A DNA stretch of 64,000 nucleotides from CADDYT01 sp035294125 (GCA_035294125.1 DATGLM010000048.1:186001-250000); one strand, 5' to 3'; shown: positions 54,275-63,733, counted from the stretch's first letter. Notes: generated by a model from the letters alone, not told the origin. A program made the numbers and translations.

Positions 54275-56716
54275 TCACCCGGCATCGACCTGCCAGATGA
54301 TGACCGTGCTGTCGCCCGATGCGCTGGCGATGTATTTTCCGTCGGGCGACCAGGCAACATCGACCACAGCTTTCGTATGTCCATAGCCGTTGGCCGAAGG
54401 AAAGGACAGCTCCTGCGTGCGGGTCGTCCCTGGGGCGGCACTCGACCCGCTGGCGCGCACATCCCACACGTAGACCAGCGGGTCGCCAGGATAGCACATT
54501 GCTACGTACTGTCCGTTAGGCGCCCAGGACATCCCCCACACATAATATGAGGTCAGTCGAGGTTCGTGCAATTGCAGCGTGAGAAGCTTCTGATTTTTTT
54601 GCACATCCCAGAGAAGCGCAAGGTCGATATCCGAAATGAGCAACAGGCGTGGGTCGATCGGAGACCAGGCCAGGCATTCATTATTGATCAATCCACCGTT
54701 CGGCACCGGACGATCAGGTAAAGTAATCTCTTTGTTTGTCCCGGTTTTCGTATCCCAGATAATAACTGTGCCGTGGTCAGTATGGGCCGCGAGCATGCCA
54801 TCGTCAGCGGACCAGCCTATGGCGTCTATATTTGTCCCGGAAGAGAAGTCGGTGAGAGAGAGCGTGCGAACCGGTTTGCTATCCTGACCTGTCTGCCAGA
54901 TATCGACCCCCAGCGCATGCGTCTCGAAGGGACTGTTAATGTCGTAAGTGGCAAAAAAATTGCTCCCGGGCGCCCATGCCAGGTCAACGAAAGAAGGGGT
55001 ATTGAAGGAGCTGGTAGCCGCGAGGTTCTGATAGATATGCGGCGATGCTGTACTGCCGAAGGCATCAAAGAGTTGAATATGGCTATCCTGGACGATAACG
55101 GCGATTGTCTTGCCATCAGCCGACCAGCAGAGCCAGTCCTGATTGAAAAAGAACGGGCCGCTGGAATTCTCATTGGTTACTTTCCACTTCCGCAATGGCG
55201 TAGAGATGCTCTGAACGCCGGTCGCGTTCTTTTCCAGAAGCGAGCCAGCGTCCCAGAGCATGACATACGTGTCGTCGCCGCCACTCGCCAGGTAGCGGCC
55301 TGTCCGATCCCAGGCAACAGACCCGACGCCGGCGCTGTGGCCCGTCAGAGAGAGCCGGGGGATACCAGAAATAAGATGACGCGGCCCCGGTATGGCAGGC
55401 GGCACATTTCTAGCAATGGGATTTGACGGCGGGTGATTATGTGTGGAAAATTCGTATGCTCCAATACCGGCGGCTGCCAGGGCGGCAATGCCGACGCCGC
55501 CATAAAGGAGCACCGCTCGCCGCGAAACCTTCGACCCTTTTCGTGGGGCTGCAGGTACAGTTGGGGAGGGTACCACAGGCAGTGAGGACACGGGTGCTGC
55601 GGGTGTCTGCACCCCGGCAAACATGCCCGGCTGCGTTGTCACGGGCGAAGACACTGCCATCCGCGCAGCCGCACCAGGTGCCGGTACAGTTGAAATGCCT
55701 TCTGGCGTCGTTGGGGTCAACACAGGCATAACTGTTGGCGTATAGGACGCGGCGGGGTCGGGTAGGGGTACAGACTGGCGATCCGACTGCTTGCATTGCG
55801 ACCAGGGGGCAAGCAGCGTTTTCTCGGCATCGGCCTGCGCTTCCTGCGACCGTGCAATAGTGTGCGGGAAGAAGCCTTGCTCAAGCGCCTGTACGAAAGC
55901 GATACACGTTGGGGGACGTTGAGCAGGATTTCTGGCCAACCCCCAGAGTAAAATCTGTTGCACAACGGGCGAAAGGGCCGGATTGAGCTGGCGCGGCAGC
56001 GGCGGATCCTGTCGCATCTGTTGCAAAATGATGTCATAGGGCGTATCTCCAGTGAAAGGCTGCTGGCCAGTCAGCAGGATATAGGCAATAACCGCGAGAC
56101 TGTAGCGGTCGCTGGCCGGTTCGGCGTGACCTTGTGCCTGCTCGGGAGCCATATAGCCGACCGTGCCTGCTCCACGTCGCGTCTGTGTATGCTGCGTTGT
56201 GCTATCAAGAACGCGAGCCAGGCCGAAGTCTGTTAAAAAGAGCCAGTCATTTTGCAGAAGCATATTGGCAGGTTTGATATCCCGGTGCAAGACCTGCCGA
56301 CTGTGTGCATAATCGATAGCTTGAGCGGCCTGGCGTAGATAGCGCAGGGCCTCATCGGGGAAGAGCGGACTGTTGACCTTGCGAATGAGGTCGCGTAACG
56401 AGCCGCCAGAAATATAGGGCATAATCAGGTATGTCACCAGCATATCCGGCGCGACCCGCTCTTTGCCAAAGTCATGCACCGGAAGAACATTGGGATGATC
56501 GAGAGCAGCAGCGGCGCGTGCCTCGCGTTCGAACGCCTCTAAGTAGGCCTGATCGTTGGCGTGGACGGCGGGCAGCAGTTTGAGGGCAACCTGCCTGCCG
56601 AGTTGTGTGTCCGTCGCCAGCCAGACTTCGCCCATACCACCACGTCCAAGCAGGTGAGAGATAGAATATCGCCCCACTGTCCTCCCCCGCCAGAAATCGG
56701 ACGATACTTGCTGCAT
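54275..56716 (-). CDS. Ser/Thr protein kinase with WD40 repeats (A)
   Basis: An 813-residue membrane kinase. Residues 15-280 form a Hanks-type kinase with GRGGMGEVW (24-32), Lys46 in VALKLL, catalytic LHRDIKPANM (Asp146) and TDFGLA (Asp163), so it should be active. A Pro/Thr/Ala linker holds a single membrane helix, RRAVLLYGGVGIAALAAAGI (399-418). The external part has about six WD40-type blades (SVAWDRTGRYLASGGDDTYV, VAWSPDGKYIASASGDSTVI). The first ATG in frame is far up; I use 56716, which has GGAGGGATACT. It starts 13 bases after the sister gene at 56730, so they form one operon. Confidence 0.9.
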   Translation of the reverse strand: MQQVSSDFWRGRTVGRYSISHLLGRGGMGEVWLATDTQLGRQVALKLLPAVHANDQAYLEAFEREARAAAALDHPNVLPVHDFGKERVAPDMLVTYLIMPYISGGSLRDLIRKVNSPLFPDEALRYLRQAAQAIDYAHSRQVLHRDIKPANMLLQNDWLFLTDFGLARVLDSTTQHTQTRRGAGTVGYMAPEQAQGHAEPASDRYSLAVIAYILLTGQQPFTGDTPYDIILQQMRQDPPLPRQLNPALSPVVQQILLWGLARNPAQRPPTCIAFVQALEQGFFPHTIARSQEAQADAEKTLLAPWSQCKQSDRQSVPLPDPAASYTPTVMPVLTPTTPEGISTVPAPGAAARMAVSSPVTTQPGMFAGVQTPAAPVSSLPVVPSPTVPAAPRKGSKVSRRAVLLYGGVGIAALAAAGIGAYEFSTHNHPPSNPIARNVPPAIPGPRHLISGIPRLSLTGHSAGVGSVAWDRTGRYLASGGDDTYVMLWDAGSLLEKNATGVQSISTPLRKWKVTNENSSGPFFFNQDWLCWSADGKTIAVIVQDSHIQLFDAFGSTASPHIYQNLAATSSFNTPSFVDLAWAPGSNFFATYDINSPFETHALGVDIWQTGQDSKPVRTLSLTDFSSGTNIDAIGWSADDGMLAAHTDHGTVIIWDTKTGTNKEITLPDRPVPNGGLINNECLAWSPIDPRLLLISDIDLALLWDVQKNQKLLTLQLHEPRLTSYYVWGMSWAPNGQYVAMCYPGDPLVYVWDVRASGSSAAPGTTRTQELSFPSANGYGHTKAVVDVAWSPDGKYIASASGDSTVIIWQVDAG

Positions 56717-56729
56717 AGTATCCCTCCAT

Positions 56730-58931
56730 TCACATTTTCCACAGCAAAATGCTGTTGTTTGTATCTTTGTATCCTGCCGCCAGCCAGCGTCCATCACTGG
56801 ACCAGGCAAGGGCCTGAACCGCTGCCGACAAACCATCGAGGACCCGTACCGGGAGCGTGTTCTCATTCATATCCCATACATAGACCTTCCCATCCTGTCC
56901 CCCCGCTGCCAGTCTGGTGCTGGCGGGAGCGGGCGACCAGGCCAACGCCTGTAAAACTGTCCCGTTGTTTGAGAGGCCAAGCCCCCGCCTGGTACCATTG
57001 TTTAGATTCCAGACAACTACCGTCGAGCCAGAGCTATTTGCGGTATCGACATTCATGCCCGCCAGATATTGCTCGTCAGGCGACCAGGAGACCGCGTCGA
57101 CCTCAGTAGTATACTGGCCTATATTCTGCAAGGTGCGTAGCACTCTCAAATGAGCTGTCGTTCCGCTAATCGTCACACTGAAAATCACCGCTCCCTCAAC
57201 TGCGGCTGCCGCGAGCCTCGTCGCATCGGTCGCGTAGGCCAGGGTATTCGGGAAAAAGCCGGACTGACCGGTTAGATTGATCTGCAATGTTACCGGGGTC
57301 GTAGACTGACCGTGAAGCGTTGGGCCAGTAAATACAAATTGCGTCGCCGCGCTGTTGGATGGATTCAGGATAGAATTTACAGCCATCGCACAGTAGTTGC
57401 CCGGTGTCCAGGCCAGCGCCGCCACATTATTATTGTTTGGAAGAGCAATGGGATCAGGAAAGCCCGGTGCCGGACCATTCAAATTGCCTGCATAGATGGA
57501 GACATAGGCATGGGAAAGATCACCATCTGGAGGATAGACGTTGCCGATGGCAAGTAGAGAGGCATCAGATGACCAGGCCAGCAGTGGCTGGCTCCCCACA
57601 TTGCGCAAGGCAACGTCTGGCTGCGTCACTATCTGTGTCCCCGGAGCGATACCGCTGATATTCCATTGCAGCACTCTTCCGTCTAGCCCGGCAGAGACAA
57701 GTACAGATGCTCGTGGAGACCACGCCAGCCCACTCACCGGCTGGGTGTGACCGACCAACACCAGCGCTGGTCCATTTGGGTCCGGTGTCGACGCAGGCTT
57801 CTTTGTCGTGGTAGCTGTTGCCGTACTCTGCGCTTTTCCAGGCCCCGACCCGCCTGTATGATTTGCAATCACCCACGCTCCCAGACCACCACCGGCCAGA
57901 ACGAAGGCGGCACCACCGAGCAGCATGGTCCTGCGGCTCATCCCTTTCGCCGGTTGATCCACAGTTTCCGACGAGATTACGGGCCGCGTTTCGGGCAAAG
58001 GCGGAATTACCGGGACAGTTGGAGCCAGCCCCGGCAGCTTTGAGTCCGGTACGAACATACCGGCAAAGGCCGCTTGCAATGCTGTGACAAATGCCTGTGT
58101 AGAAGGCGGGCGCTGCCCTGGATCTTTCGCTAAACCTTGCAAAATAACCTGTTCCACAGCCGGGGGCAACGCCGGATTGAATTGTCGCGGCGGTGGTGGC
58201 GGCGACACAATGTGCTGAATCGTGAGGGCATATGGCGTGTCCGCCGTGAACGGGAGCCGACCGCTAAAGAGCTGGTAGGCGATCACCGCGAGGCTATAAA
58301 TATCGCTGGCAGGTACCGCTTTTCCCTGTGCCTGCTCCGGGGCCATATATTCGGGCGTGCCAAAGCCGACGCCTGTCTGCGTCAGATGTTGCTGGTCGGT
58401 GAGAATGCGCGCGATGCCAAAATCGCTGAGCAAAAGCCAGTGATCCTCACGTAGAAGCATATTTTTCGGCTTGATATCGCGGTGAATGATGCCCTGCGTA
58501 TGTGCGTAATCGATGGCCTCCGCCGCCTGGGACAGATAGGAAAGTGCTTCCTGCCGGGGCATGAGCATGCCCCGGCTATTATACGTAGTGATCTGGTCAG
58601 AGAGCGTATCTCCCGCTACAAATGGCATCACAATGTAGGTGATGGACCGCCCGTCGGCAAGCGGCTGCTCTCCGTAGTCATGCACCAGCAAAATATGTGG
58701 ATGGTTCAACGTAGCGGCTGCGCGTGCCTCACGCACAAAACGCTGCAAATATTCGTTATCTCTCTGACTATGCACGGGCAATGTCTTGATGGCAACCTGC
58801 CGCCGCAGGACCGGGTCCTCTGCCAGCCACACATCACCCATACCGCCGCTGCCAATTTTCCTCAGCAGCCTATAGCGTCCCAGTGTTGTTTGGACATTGC
58901 TCTGGAGCATGTTTTCGTCGTTCATGAGCAT
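56730..58931 (-). CDS. Ser/Thr protein kinase with WD40 repeats (B)
   Basis: A 733-residue sister kinase. GSGGMGDVW (28-36), Lys49 in VAIKTL, IIHRDIKPKN (Asp152) and SDFGIA (Asp170) show a complete active site. The membrane helix is TMLLGGAAFVLAGGGLGAWV (about 339-358). WD40 blades follow, with GHTQPVSGLAWSPRASVLVS and LAWSSDGRWLAAGYKD as first and last. The ATG at 58931 has GAGGGCAAT; an ATG at 58976 lacks this. It is the first gene of the kinase pair and its promoter must lie before 58931. The blade domain lies outside the cell if the topology is right, which suggests ligand or partner sensing. Confidence 0.9.
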   Translation of the reverse strand: MLMNDENMLQSNVQTTLGRYRLLRKIGSGGMGDVWLAEDPVLRRQVAIKTLPVHSQRDNEYLQRFVREARAAATLNHPHILLVHDYGEQPLADGRSITYIVMPFVAGDTLSDQITTYNSRGMLMPRQEALSYLSQAAEAIDYAHTQGIIHRDIKPKNMLLREDHWLLLSDFGIARILTDQQHLTQTGVGFGTPEYMAPEQAQGKAVPASDIYSLAVIAYQLFSGRLPFTADTPYALTIQHIVSPPPPPRQFNPALPPAVEQVILQGLAKDPGQRPPSTQAFVTALQAAFAGMFVPDSKLPGLAPTVPVIPPLPETRPVISSETVDQPAKGMSRRTMLLGGAAFVLAGGGLGAWVIANHTGGSGPGKAQSTATATTTKKPASTPDPNGPALVLVGHTQPVSGLAWSPRASVLVSAGLDGRVLQWNISGIAPGTQIVTQPDVALRNVGSQPLLAWSSDASLLAIGNVYPPDGDLSHAYVSIYAGNLNGPAPGFPDPIALPNNNNVAALAWTPGNYCAMAVNSILNPSNSAATQFVFTGPTLHGQSTTPVTLQINLTGQSGFFPNTLAYATDATRLAAAAVEGAVIFSVTISGTTAHLRVLRTLQNIGQYTTEVDAVSWSPDEQYLAGMNVDTANSSGSTVVVWNLNNGTRRGLGLSNNGTVLQALAWSPAPASTRLAAGGQDGKVYVWDMNENTLPVRVLDGLSAAVQALAWSSDGRWLAAGYKDTNNSILLWKM

Positions 58932-59040
58932 ATTGCCCTCAGTTATCCTGATATGTGCCCCGCGTACTCTGCACATTATATATGACGGGAAAGGGAAAAA
59001 TGCACACGACCTATGGAGCTAAATAGTACTTTGTCACTAT

Positions 59041-59086
59041 AGAACGCGCGCCTGAACATGTCGAAACATATCCAGGCGCGCGTTCT
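59041..59086. terminator. Hairpin after the aminotransferase gene
   Basis: AGAACGCGCGCCTG (59041-59054) and its exact complement (59073-59086) form a 14-base stem with an 18-base loop. It lies 33 bases past the stop of the minus-strand aminotransferase. There is no long T-run, so termination may be partial. Confidence 0.65.
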
Positions 59087-59118
59087 GCCAACCTGCGACG
59101 AGAAAGCAGGGAACTGGA

Positions 59119-60498
59119 TCACTTTCTCAGTTCGCGGACGAACTGGCCGAAGACGTGGACATGATGATCGATATCCTGCTGGCTGTGCTGGATGGAGACC
59201 GTCCACTGGTCGTCGAAGCCCGGCGGGAAGAGGATACCACGGTTCGCCAGGAAGAGCCAGTAGGCGTAGGAGAGACGCAAATCGATATCCCACCAGGCCC
59301 GATAGTTATAGGCCCGCTCGTAGCGGAACATGGCACAGCCTTTCGCGCCGATCTGCGCCACGTGCATAGGCATATCGAACTCGTCGATAATGCCAACGTA
59401 GGCATCGGCCAGTTGCTTTGAGAGGCCAATGGCATGTGTGTGGGCTTGGGGCGTGAAAATCTGCGTGAGCGTCACCAGCCCGGCCCGCATCGACATGGGG
59501 TTGCCATTGAACGTGCCAAGATGGAGTACCTCCTCGTGGTTGATGTGGCGCATGATCTCCTCGCGCCCGCCAAAGGCACCGATTGGCATGCCGCCACCGA
59601 TAGACTTGGCGAGACAGATCAAATCGGGGTCGACCGGGTAGAGTTCCGTGATGCCGCCGGGCGCGACCGTCACGCCCGTCTTCACCTCATCGAAGATGAG
59701 CAGCACGCCGTGTTTGCGCGTCACATCACGCAGCGCCTGCAGGTAGCCTTCCTTCGGCAGCACGATACCAACATTCATCAAGACAGGCTCAGTGATGACT
59801 GCTGCCACCTCGCCTTCGTGCTCGCTCAGAATGCGGTCCAGCGCCTGCGCGTCGTTGTAGGGCGCGATAATGATTTCGTTTTTGAGGTCGATGGGAATGC
59901 CCCTGGAGGCCGGGACGGTATTGGGATGCTCCAGCGGTCCAGCCGCCTCACGCGATGGCTTCGTCGACATGAGCAGTGTGTCGTGATGACCATGGTAAGA
60001 GCCTTCGATCTTTACCACTTTGTCACGACCGGTGTGCGCGCGGGCGACACGCAAGGCATCCATCGTCGCCTCGGTGCCGGAGTTGCAGAAACGTGCCAGT
60101 TCAATCGGGGCGAAACGGCGCTTCATCTCTTCCGCCAGAAAGACGGTATCGGGACAGGGCAAGGAATAGAGGCTGCCCTTGCCAAGCTGGTCGCGCAGCG
60201 CCTCCACCAGAACAGGATGTGCATGACCGACGAGCAGGCTGCCGAAACCCAGGTGAAAATCAGCGTACTCGTTGCCATCATAGTCCCAGATATGGCTTCC
60301 CTGCGCGCGGCTGATAAACAATGGATAGGGCGGCACAGCCTGGAACGAACTGGAAACGCCCATCGGCAGCGCAGACAACGCCCGCTCGTACATCTCATAT
60401 GAGCGGGGAGTGCGCTTTTTGAACTCCCCTTCCTCGCGGGCAACGATCTCTTCTACAACTGCACGGTCAATCGTAACTGGTTCTCGAAGCATAAACAA
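59119..60498 (-). CDS. Class III aminotransferase (glutamate-1-semialdehyde mutase-like)
   Basis: A 459-residue fold-type I PLP enzyme. The region is close to glutamate-1-semialdehyde 2,1-aminomutase (HemL): ALPMGVSSSFQAVPPYPLFI, FCNSGTEATMDALRVARAHT, KIEGSYHGHHD, FDEVKTG (Asp270) and the PLP Lys298 in CLAKSIGGGMPIGAFGG. It lacks the short N-terminus of HemL and has 30 extra residues before the first core block. No haem biosynthesis gene is next to it, so it may be a HemL paralogue acting on another amino or keto compound. The ATG has GAAAGGATTGTTT. Confidence 0.87.
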   Translation of the reverse strand: MFMLREPVTIDRAVVEEIVAREEGEFKKRTPRSYEMYERALSALPMGVSSSFQAVPPYPLFISRAQGSHIWDYDGNEYADFHLGFGSLLVGHAHPVLVEALRDQLGKGSLYSLPCPDTVFLAEEMKRRFAPIELARFCNSGTEATMDALRVARAHTGRDKVVKIEGSYHGHHDTLLMSTKPSREAAGPLEHPNTVPASRGIPIDLKNEIIIAPYNDAQALDRILSEHEGEVAAVITEPVLMNVGIVLPKEGYLQALRDVTRKHGVLLIFDEVKTGVTVAPGGITELYPVDPDLICLAKSIGGGMPIGAFGGREEIMRHINHEEVLHLGTFNGNPMSMRAGLVTLTQIFTPQAHTHAIGLSKQLADAYVGIIDEFDMPMHVAQIGAKGCAMFRYERAYNYRAWWDIDLRLSYAYWLFLANRGILFPPGFDDQWTVSIQHSQQDIDHHVHVFGQFVRELRK

Positions 60499-60846
60499 TC
60501 CTTTCCTGAGCGAGGAAATATGCGCCCACCCGTCATAATGGCTGGACAGCTATCATTCTCGACACACTCTATACCCACGATATTCCTTTGAATAGCAGCG
60601 CAGGTAAAAAGCACATCTCTGTCTCATTGTACTCTATCTCCGAGAAATTAGCAATTCATCTCCTCATTTTTTACGATTTACCTTCCTTTATTATCAATCT
60701 ACTACGATATTCGCAAAAAGAAGATGCAAAGGGTGAACAGCATGAACCTGAGCAAGGTCGCGCCGTAGGAAGTAAAAAATGGAGAGAGATGTATTACGAC
60801 GCTATTCGCAATACACCTCTCTAAGCTCTCCAAAATTATCGTCTAA
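60499..60846. other. Gap without a supported gene
   Basis: 348 bases between the aminotransferase start and the stop of the FTR1 gene (both minus). It is AT-rich around 60620-60720. A plus-strand frame at 60588-60824 (78 codons) has no ribosome site and no recognised motif, so it is not called. A promoter for the aminotransferase is expected here, but none is clear. Confidence 0.55.
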
Positions 60847-61719
60847 TTAGCCTCGTAGCTGTCCCTGTGCGACACTGGTTGAGGTCGTTGGATTTGAGCG
60901 AGGCGTCAGCGTCTTGCGTGTGATCCAGGCGAAGATGCCGCCGACAATCAGCAGGTAGGTGGCGTAGAAGAAGGCCTGTAAGACGGTAGGAGCCTCGGCA
61001 TAGCCCAGAAAGGTATGCAACAGGTCGCCGATGGTGCTATCCTCACTCAGCAGGTGACTGCTGTTCCAGAGGACTGCCGTGCCGAAGGGAAGCCAGCCAA
61101 GTTGTTGCAGGTTTTGCACCGCGTCACCGAGCAGTCCAGCGGCAAAGAAGATCAGCACAATGCCCATGACACGGAAAAACACGCGAAAGTCGAGCCTGTA
61201 GCCCAGGCGATAAATGAAGAAACAGAGCACCAGGGCAGCAACCAGGCCGAGGGCGGCACCGATCAGAAGCAGCAAGCCGTTTGTCTGGAAAGCGATTGCC
61301 AGCGTGAAAATGGCCGTTTCCAGGCCCTCGCGGCCAACCGTGCTAAACGCGAGCAGGCCCAGCGCAAAACCAGAACCGGCAGTGCTCGCTTTCGCGGTGA
61401 TTTCCTTCTTCAAGAGTCGGCTATGCTTCTGCATCCAGAACGTCATTGAGGTGAGTATGATTACTGCCACCAGGTACGTGATTGTTTCAAAGATGGTCTG
61501 AAATGTCGAGCCATCATAGGTGCGAATGGTCAGGTAGAGGGCAAACCCACCCAGCAGCGAACAGAGCACTGCCAGGCCAACGCCGATCCATACCGCGCGC
61601 GCCTGCCGCATCTGTCCAAGCTGGCGCAGCACAGCAAACAGGATGCTGATGATGAGACTGGCCTCCAGTCCTTCCCGCAAGAACAGTACAAAAGTTGCTA
61701 ACATCTCAACAAACCTCAT
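60847..61719 (-). CDS. FTR1-family iron permease
   Basis: A 290-residue inner-membrane iron carrier with about seven hydrophobic segments. The two REGLE motifs that move iron are both present: FLREGLEASLI (13-23) and GREGLETAIF (129-138). FTR1/EfeU proteins take up ferric iron after extracellular oxidation. No EfeO or EfeB gene is next to it. The start lies 61 bases downstream of the promoter-covering palindrome at 61780-61803, so iron-dependent repression by the DtxR-type regulator encoded upstream is likely. Confidence 0.92.
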   Translation of the reverse strand: MRFVEMLATFVLFLREGLEASLIISILFAVLRQLGQMRQARAVWIGVGLAVLCSLLGGFALYLTIRTYDGSTFQTIFETITYLVAVIILTSMTFWMQKHSRLLKKEITAKASTAGSGFALGLLAFSTVGREGLETAIFTLAIAFQTNGLLLLIGAALGLVAALVLCFFIYRLGYRLDFRVFFRVMGIVLIFFAAGLLGDAVQNLQQLGWLPFGTAVLWNSSHLLSEDSTIGDLLHTFLGYAEAPTVLQAFFYATYLLIVGGIFAWITRKTLTPRSNPTTSTSVAQGQLRG

Positions 61720-61779
61720 TCAGCTAGTGGGCGCTACCACCACAAATATATCACGGAGTTAATTCCGACCTTCCTCATC

Positions 61780-61811
61780 AGATATTAGCATGCCCTAATA
61801 TCTAAAGTCAA
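61780..61811 (-). promoter_or_regulatory. FTR1 promoter overlapped by a DtxR-type operator
   Basis: On the minus strand TTGACT (61806-61811), an 18-base spacer and TAATAT (61782-61787) form a promoter. The palindrome AGATATTAG-CATGCC-CTAATATCT (61780-61803, nine-base arms) covers the whole -10 and spacer. This size and position suit a metal-dependent repressor. Confidence 0.75.
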
Positions 61812-61840
61812 GAGAAATTATAGCAAAAAAATTCCGCATC

Positions 61841-61908
61841 ACCAGGAGGAGAGAGTGAAGGGGGATGACTGCGCGCGCAGTCATCCCCCTTCACTCTCTC
61901 CTCCTGGT
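61841..61908. terminator. 68-bp perfect palindrome after the DtxR-family gene
   Basis: All 34 base pairs match with no loop (begins ACCAGGAGGAGAGAGTGAAG; centre GCGCGCGC at 61871-61878). Its right end is the first base of the regulator's stop codon (61908-61910 as TTA). On the minus strand it is followed after about nine bases by a run of seven T. It is thus a strong intrinsic terminator, and longer than usual. Confidence 0.85.
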
Positions 61909-62603
61909 TATCGTGTGACCCAAATTTTGTCAGCGGCGACTTTGCTGATACAGACGGCGCGGCCTGATGCCTCCACTTTGAAGGTTTCGTCCTGCTCTCC
62001 GGTATCGTCGTGGGCAAGCACGGTAAGCCGGGTTTCAGGGGTGAGACCCTTTTCGTGCAGGTAGAGGATCAAGCCCTCCTCGTCCTCCACAACTTCTGAG
62101 ATGCAGAGGATGGTTGCCTGACCGCCGATGGGAATTGACGAGAGGCGCACGGCATGGTGATCTTTCAGGTAGTTGCGGGCATCGGGAACCTGGCCGGGAA
62201 TGGGATTGCCATGCGGGCAGGTAGTAGGATTGTTCAGGCTGGTGATGACACGAGCCTCGACCGCGCCCGAAATGAAGTGCTCCAGGCGACATGCCTCTTC
62301 ATGCACCTGGTGCCACTGCATCCCTAACATATCCACCAGGAAGCGCTCGGTCAGCCGATGTCGACGCAGCACAGCCTCAGCCGCCTGAATACCGCTTTCT
62401 GTGAGCGTGACCTGACGCCTGGCATCCATCTCGACAAAACCGTCGCGCACGAGCCGCTTGAGCATTTCGGTGACGGTTGGTGGGGCCACGCCGAACTTTT
62501 GTGCCAGCCGCGCCCCGATGACAGGTTCTCCCTCCATACTAATGTTGTAAATCGTTTCCAGATATTCTTCCACCGTCGGGCTAAGTAGTTCTTCCGTTTT
62601 CAT
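61908..62603 (-). CDS. DtxR/MntR/IdeR-family metal-dependent regulator
   Basis: A 231-residue repressor of the DtxR family. Residues 6-75 are the winged helix (TVEEYLETIYNIS, VIGARLAQKFGVAPPTVTEM, ITLTESG-like VTLTESGIQAAEAVLRRHRL). The dimer/metal domain (about 80-150) has WHQVHEEACRLEHFIS with His and Glu ligands, then CPHGNPIPG. The C-terminal 75 residues form an SH3-like FeoA domain (GLTPETRLTVLAHDDTG). I use the ATG at 62603 rather than 62660, by homology and GGGAAAAGG upstream. It lies upstream of the FTR1 gene in the same direction, with a terminator between. Confidence 0.92.
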   Translation of the reverse strand: MKTEELLSPTVEEYLETIYNISMEGEPVIGARLAQKFGVAPPTVTEMLKRLVRDGFVEMDARRQVTLTESGIQAAEAVLRRHRLTERFLVDMLGMQWHQVHEEACRLEHFISGAVEARVITSLNNPTTCPHGNPIPGQVPDARNYLKDHHAVRLSSIPIGGQATILCISEVVEDEEGLILYLHEKGLTPETRLTVLAHDDTGEQDETFKVEASGRAVCISKVAADKIWVTR

Positions 62604-62839
62604 GATCTGCCTTTTCCCTCGCTGGCTAAGCCACGCTTTTCTCTTCGCTTTGTTCATCATTGTACCACGTTCTCACCCCTTTTCGCAGGATTACCAGGAT
62701 GAGAACATACCCATTTCAAGCCATGTCAGTACGGGACCAATAGATTCTCTGGACTAGAACAAAACTAGAACATGCCCGCATACATCAGTTTCGATTAAGC
62801 ACAGGAATATAGTAAAGACGAGAAAGGAGTTTGCCAAGC

Positions 62840-63712
62840 ATGACCGTACAGCTTCAGAAAAGCAATCAAACAACTGCAATAAAACAGAGGGAAAACAGGG
62901 GAAATAACGGCCAGAACCAGAAGCAGGAGAGTTTGAATCCGGAGCGCGCGCGGCGCTATACAAAACTCCACCTGTACCAGCACGCTATATTACTGCTTTT
63001 AGCTGCGTTGCTGCTCTTTGGCTCCGTGATGGTCTCCGGGAGCCAGCCAGCAGCCCACGCGGCCAATCCGGGAACCGGTAACGCCTGCAACTGGTACCGT
63101 GTCCAACGAGGTGATACCCTCAGCGGCATCGCCTTGCGCTACCACAGCAACATCTGGACTCTGGCGAAAGTCAACAATATCTGGAATGTCAACCTGATCT
63201 TTGTCGGACAGAACCTGTGCATTCCCTATCGCCAGGGAAGCAGCTCCAGCAATGGCAACGCGGCCAGCGGCCTGTTGCCCGATGGCACGGTGCGCTGGTA
63301 CGACTACAACGCCCTTGAATGGTCGACGCGCTCGCAGGTCACAACGCTCCTGCGCCAGGCCGCCGCCATCTATCATCTCCCGGCCAACCTCTTGCTGGCA
63401 ATTGCGTGGCAGGAAAGCGGCTGGACCCAGCACGTCATCGCTCGTGACGGCGGCATCGGCGTCATGCAGCTCATGCCCTACACCGCGCAATCGCTCAACG
63501 CCAGCACAGGCGTGCGCCGCGACCCCTATCACCTCTGGGACAACATCAACCTCGGTGCCATCTACCTGAGCTATCTCTGGCACAACTTCGGCGGCAACCT
63601 CGTCAAAGTCGTCAGCGCCTACAACGAAGGCGGCTGGGCCGTCATCCATCGTGGCATCTTCAACTGGAGCTACGTCAACAACGTGCTGTACTTAATGAGG
63701 GTGTACGGGTAA
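62840..63712 (+). CDS. LysM plus lytic transglycosylase protein
   Basis: A 290-residue cell-wall enzyme. The cytosolic N-terminus (about 1-45) is polar, then a membrane helix or uncleaved signal, AILLLLAALLLFGSVMVSGS. One LysM domain (CNWYRVQRGDTLSGIALRYH ... GQNLCIPYR) binds peptidoglycan. The C-terminal SLT domain has IAWQESGWTQHVI with catalytic Glu, GGIGVMQLMPYTAQSLN, and VVSAYNEG. Two Cys in the LysM may form a disulfide. The ATG at 62840 has AAAGGAG ten bases upstream; an upstream TTG at 62831 is less likely. Confidence 0.93.
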   Translation: MTVQLQKSNQTTAIKQRENRGNNGQNQKQESLNPERARRYTKLHLYQHAILLLLAALLLFGSVMVSGSQPAAHAANPGTGNACNWYRVQRGDTLSGIALRYHSNIWTLAKVNNIWNVNLIFVGQNLCIPYRQGSSSSNGNAASGLLPDGTVRWYDYNALEWSTRSQVTTLLRQAAAIYHLPANLLLAIAWQESGWTQHVIARDGGIGVMQLMPYTAQSLNASTGVRRDPYHLWDNINLGAIYLSYLWHNFGGNLVKVVSAYNEGGWAVIHRGIFNWSYVNNVLYLMRVYG

Positions 63713-63733
63713 AAGCCAGCGCACGGAAGAAAC

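Noticed and set aside
60588..60824. A 78-codon plus-strand frame in a gap
   Set aside because: No ribosome site, no recognisable motif, AT-rich non-coding look.
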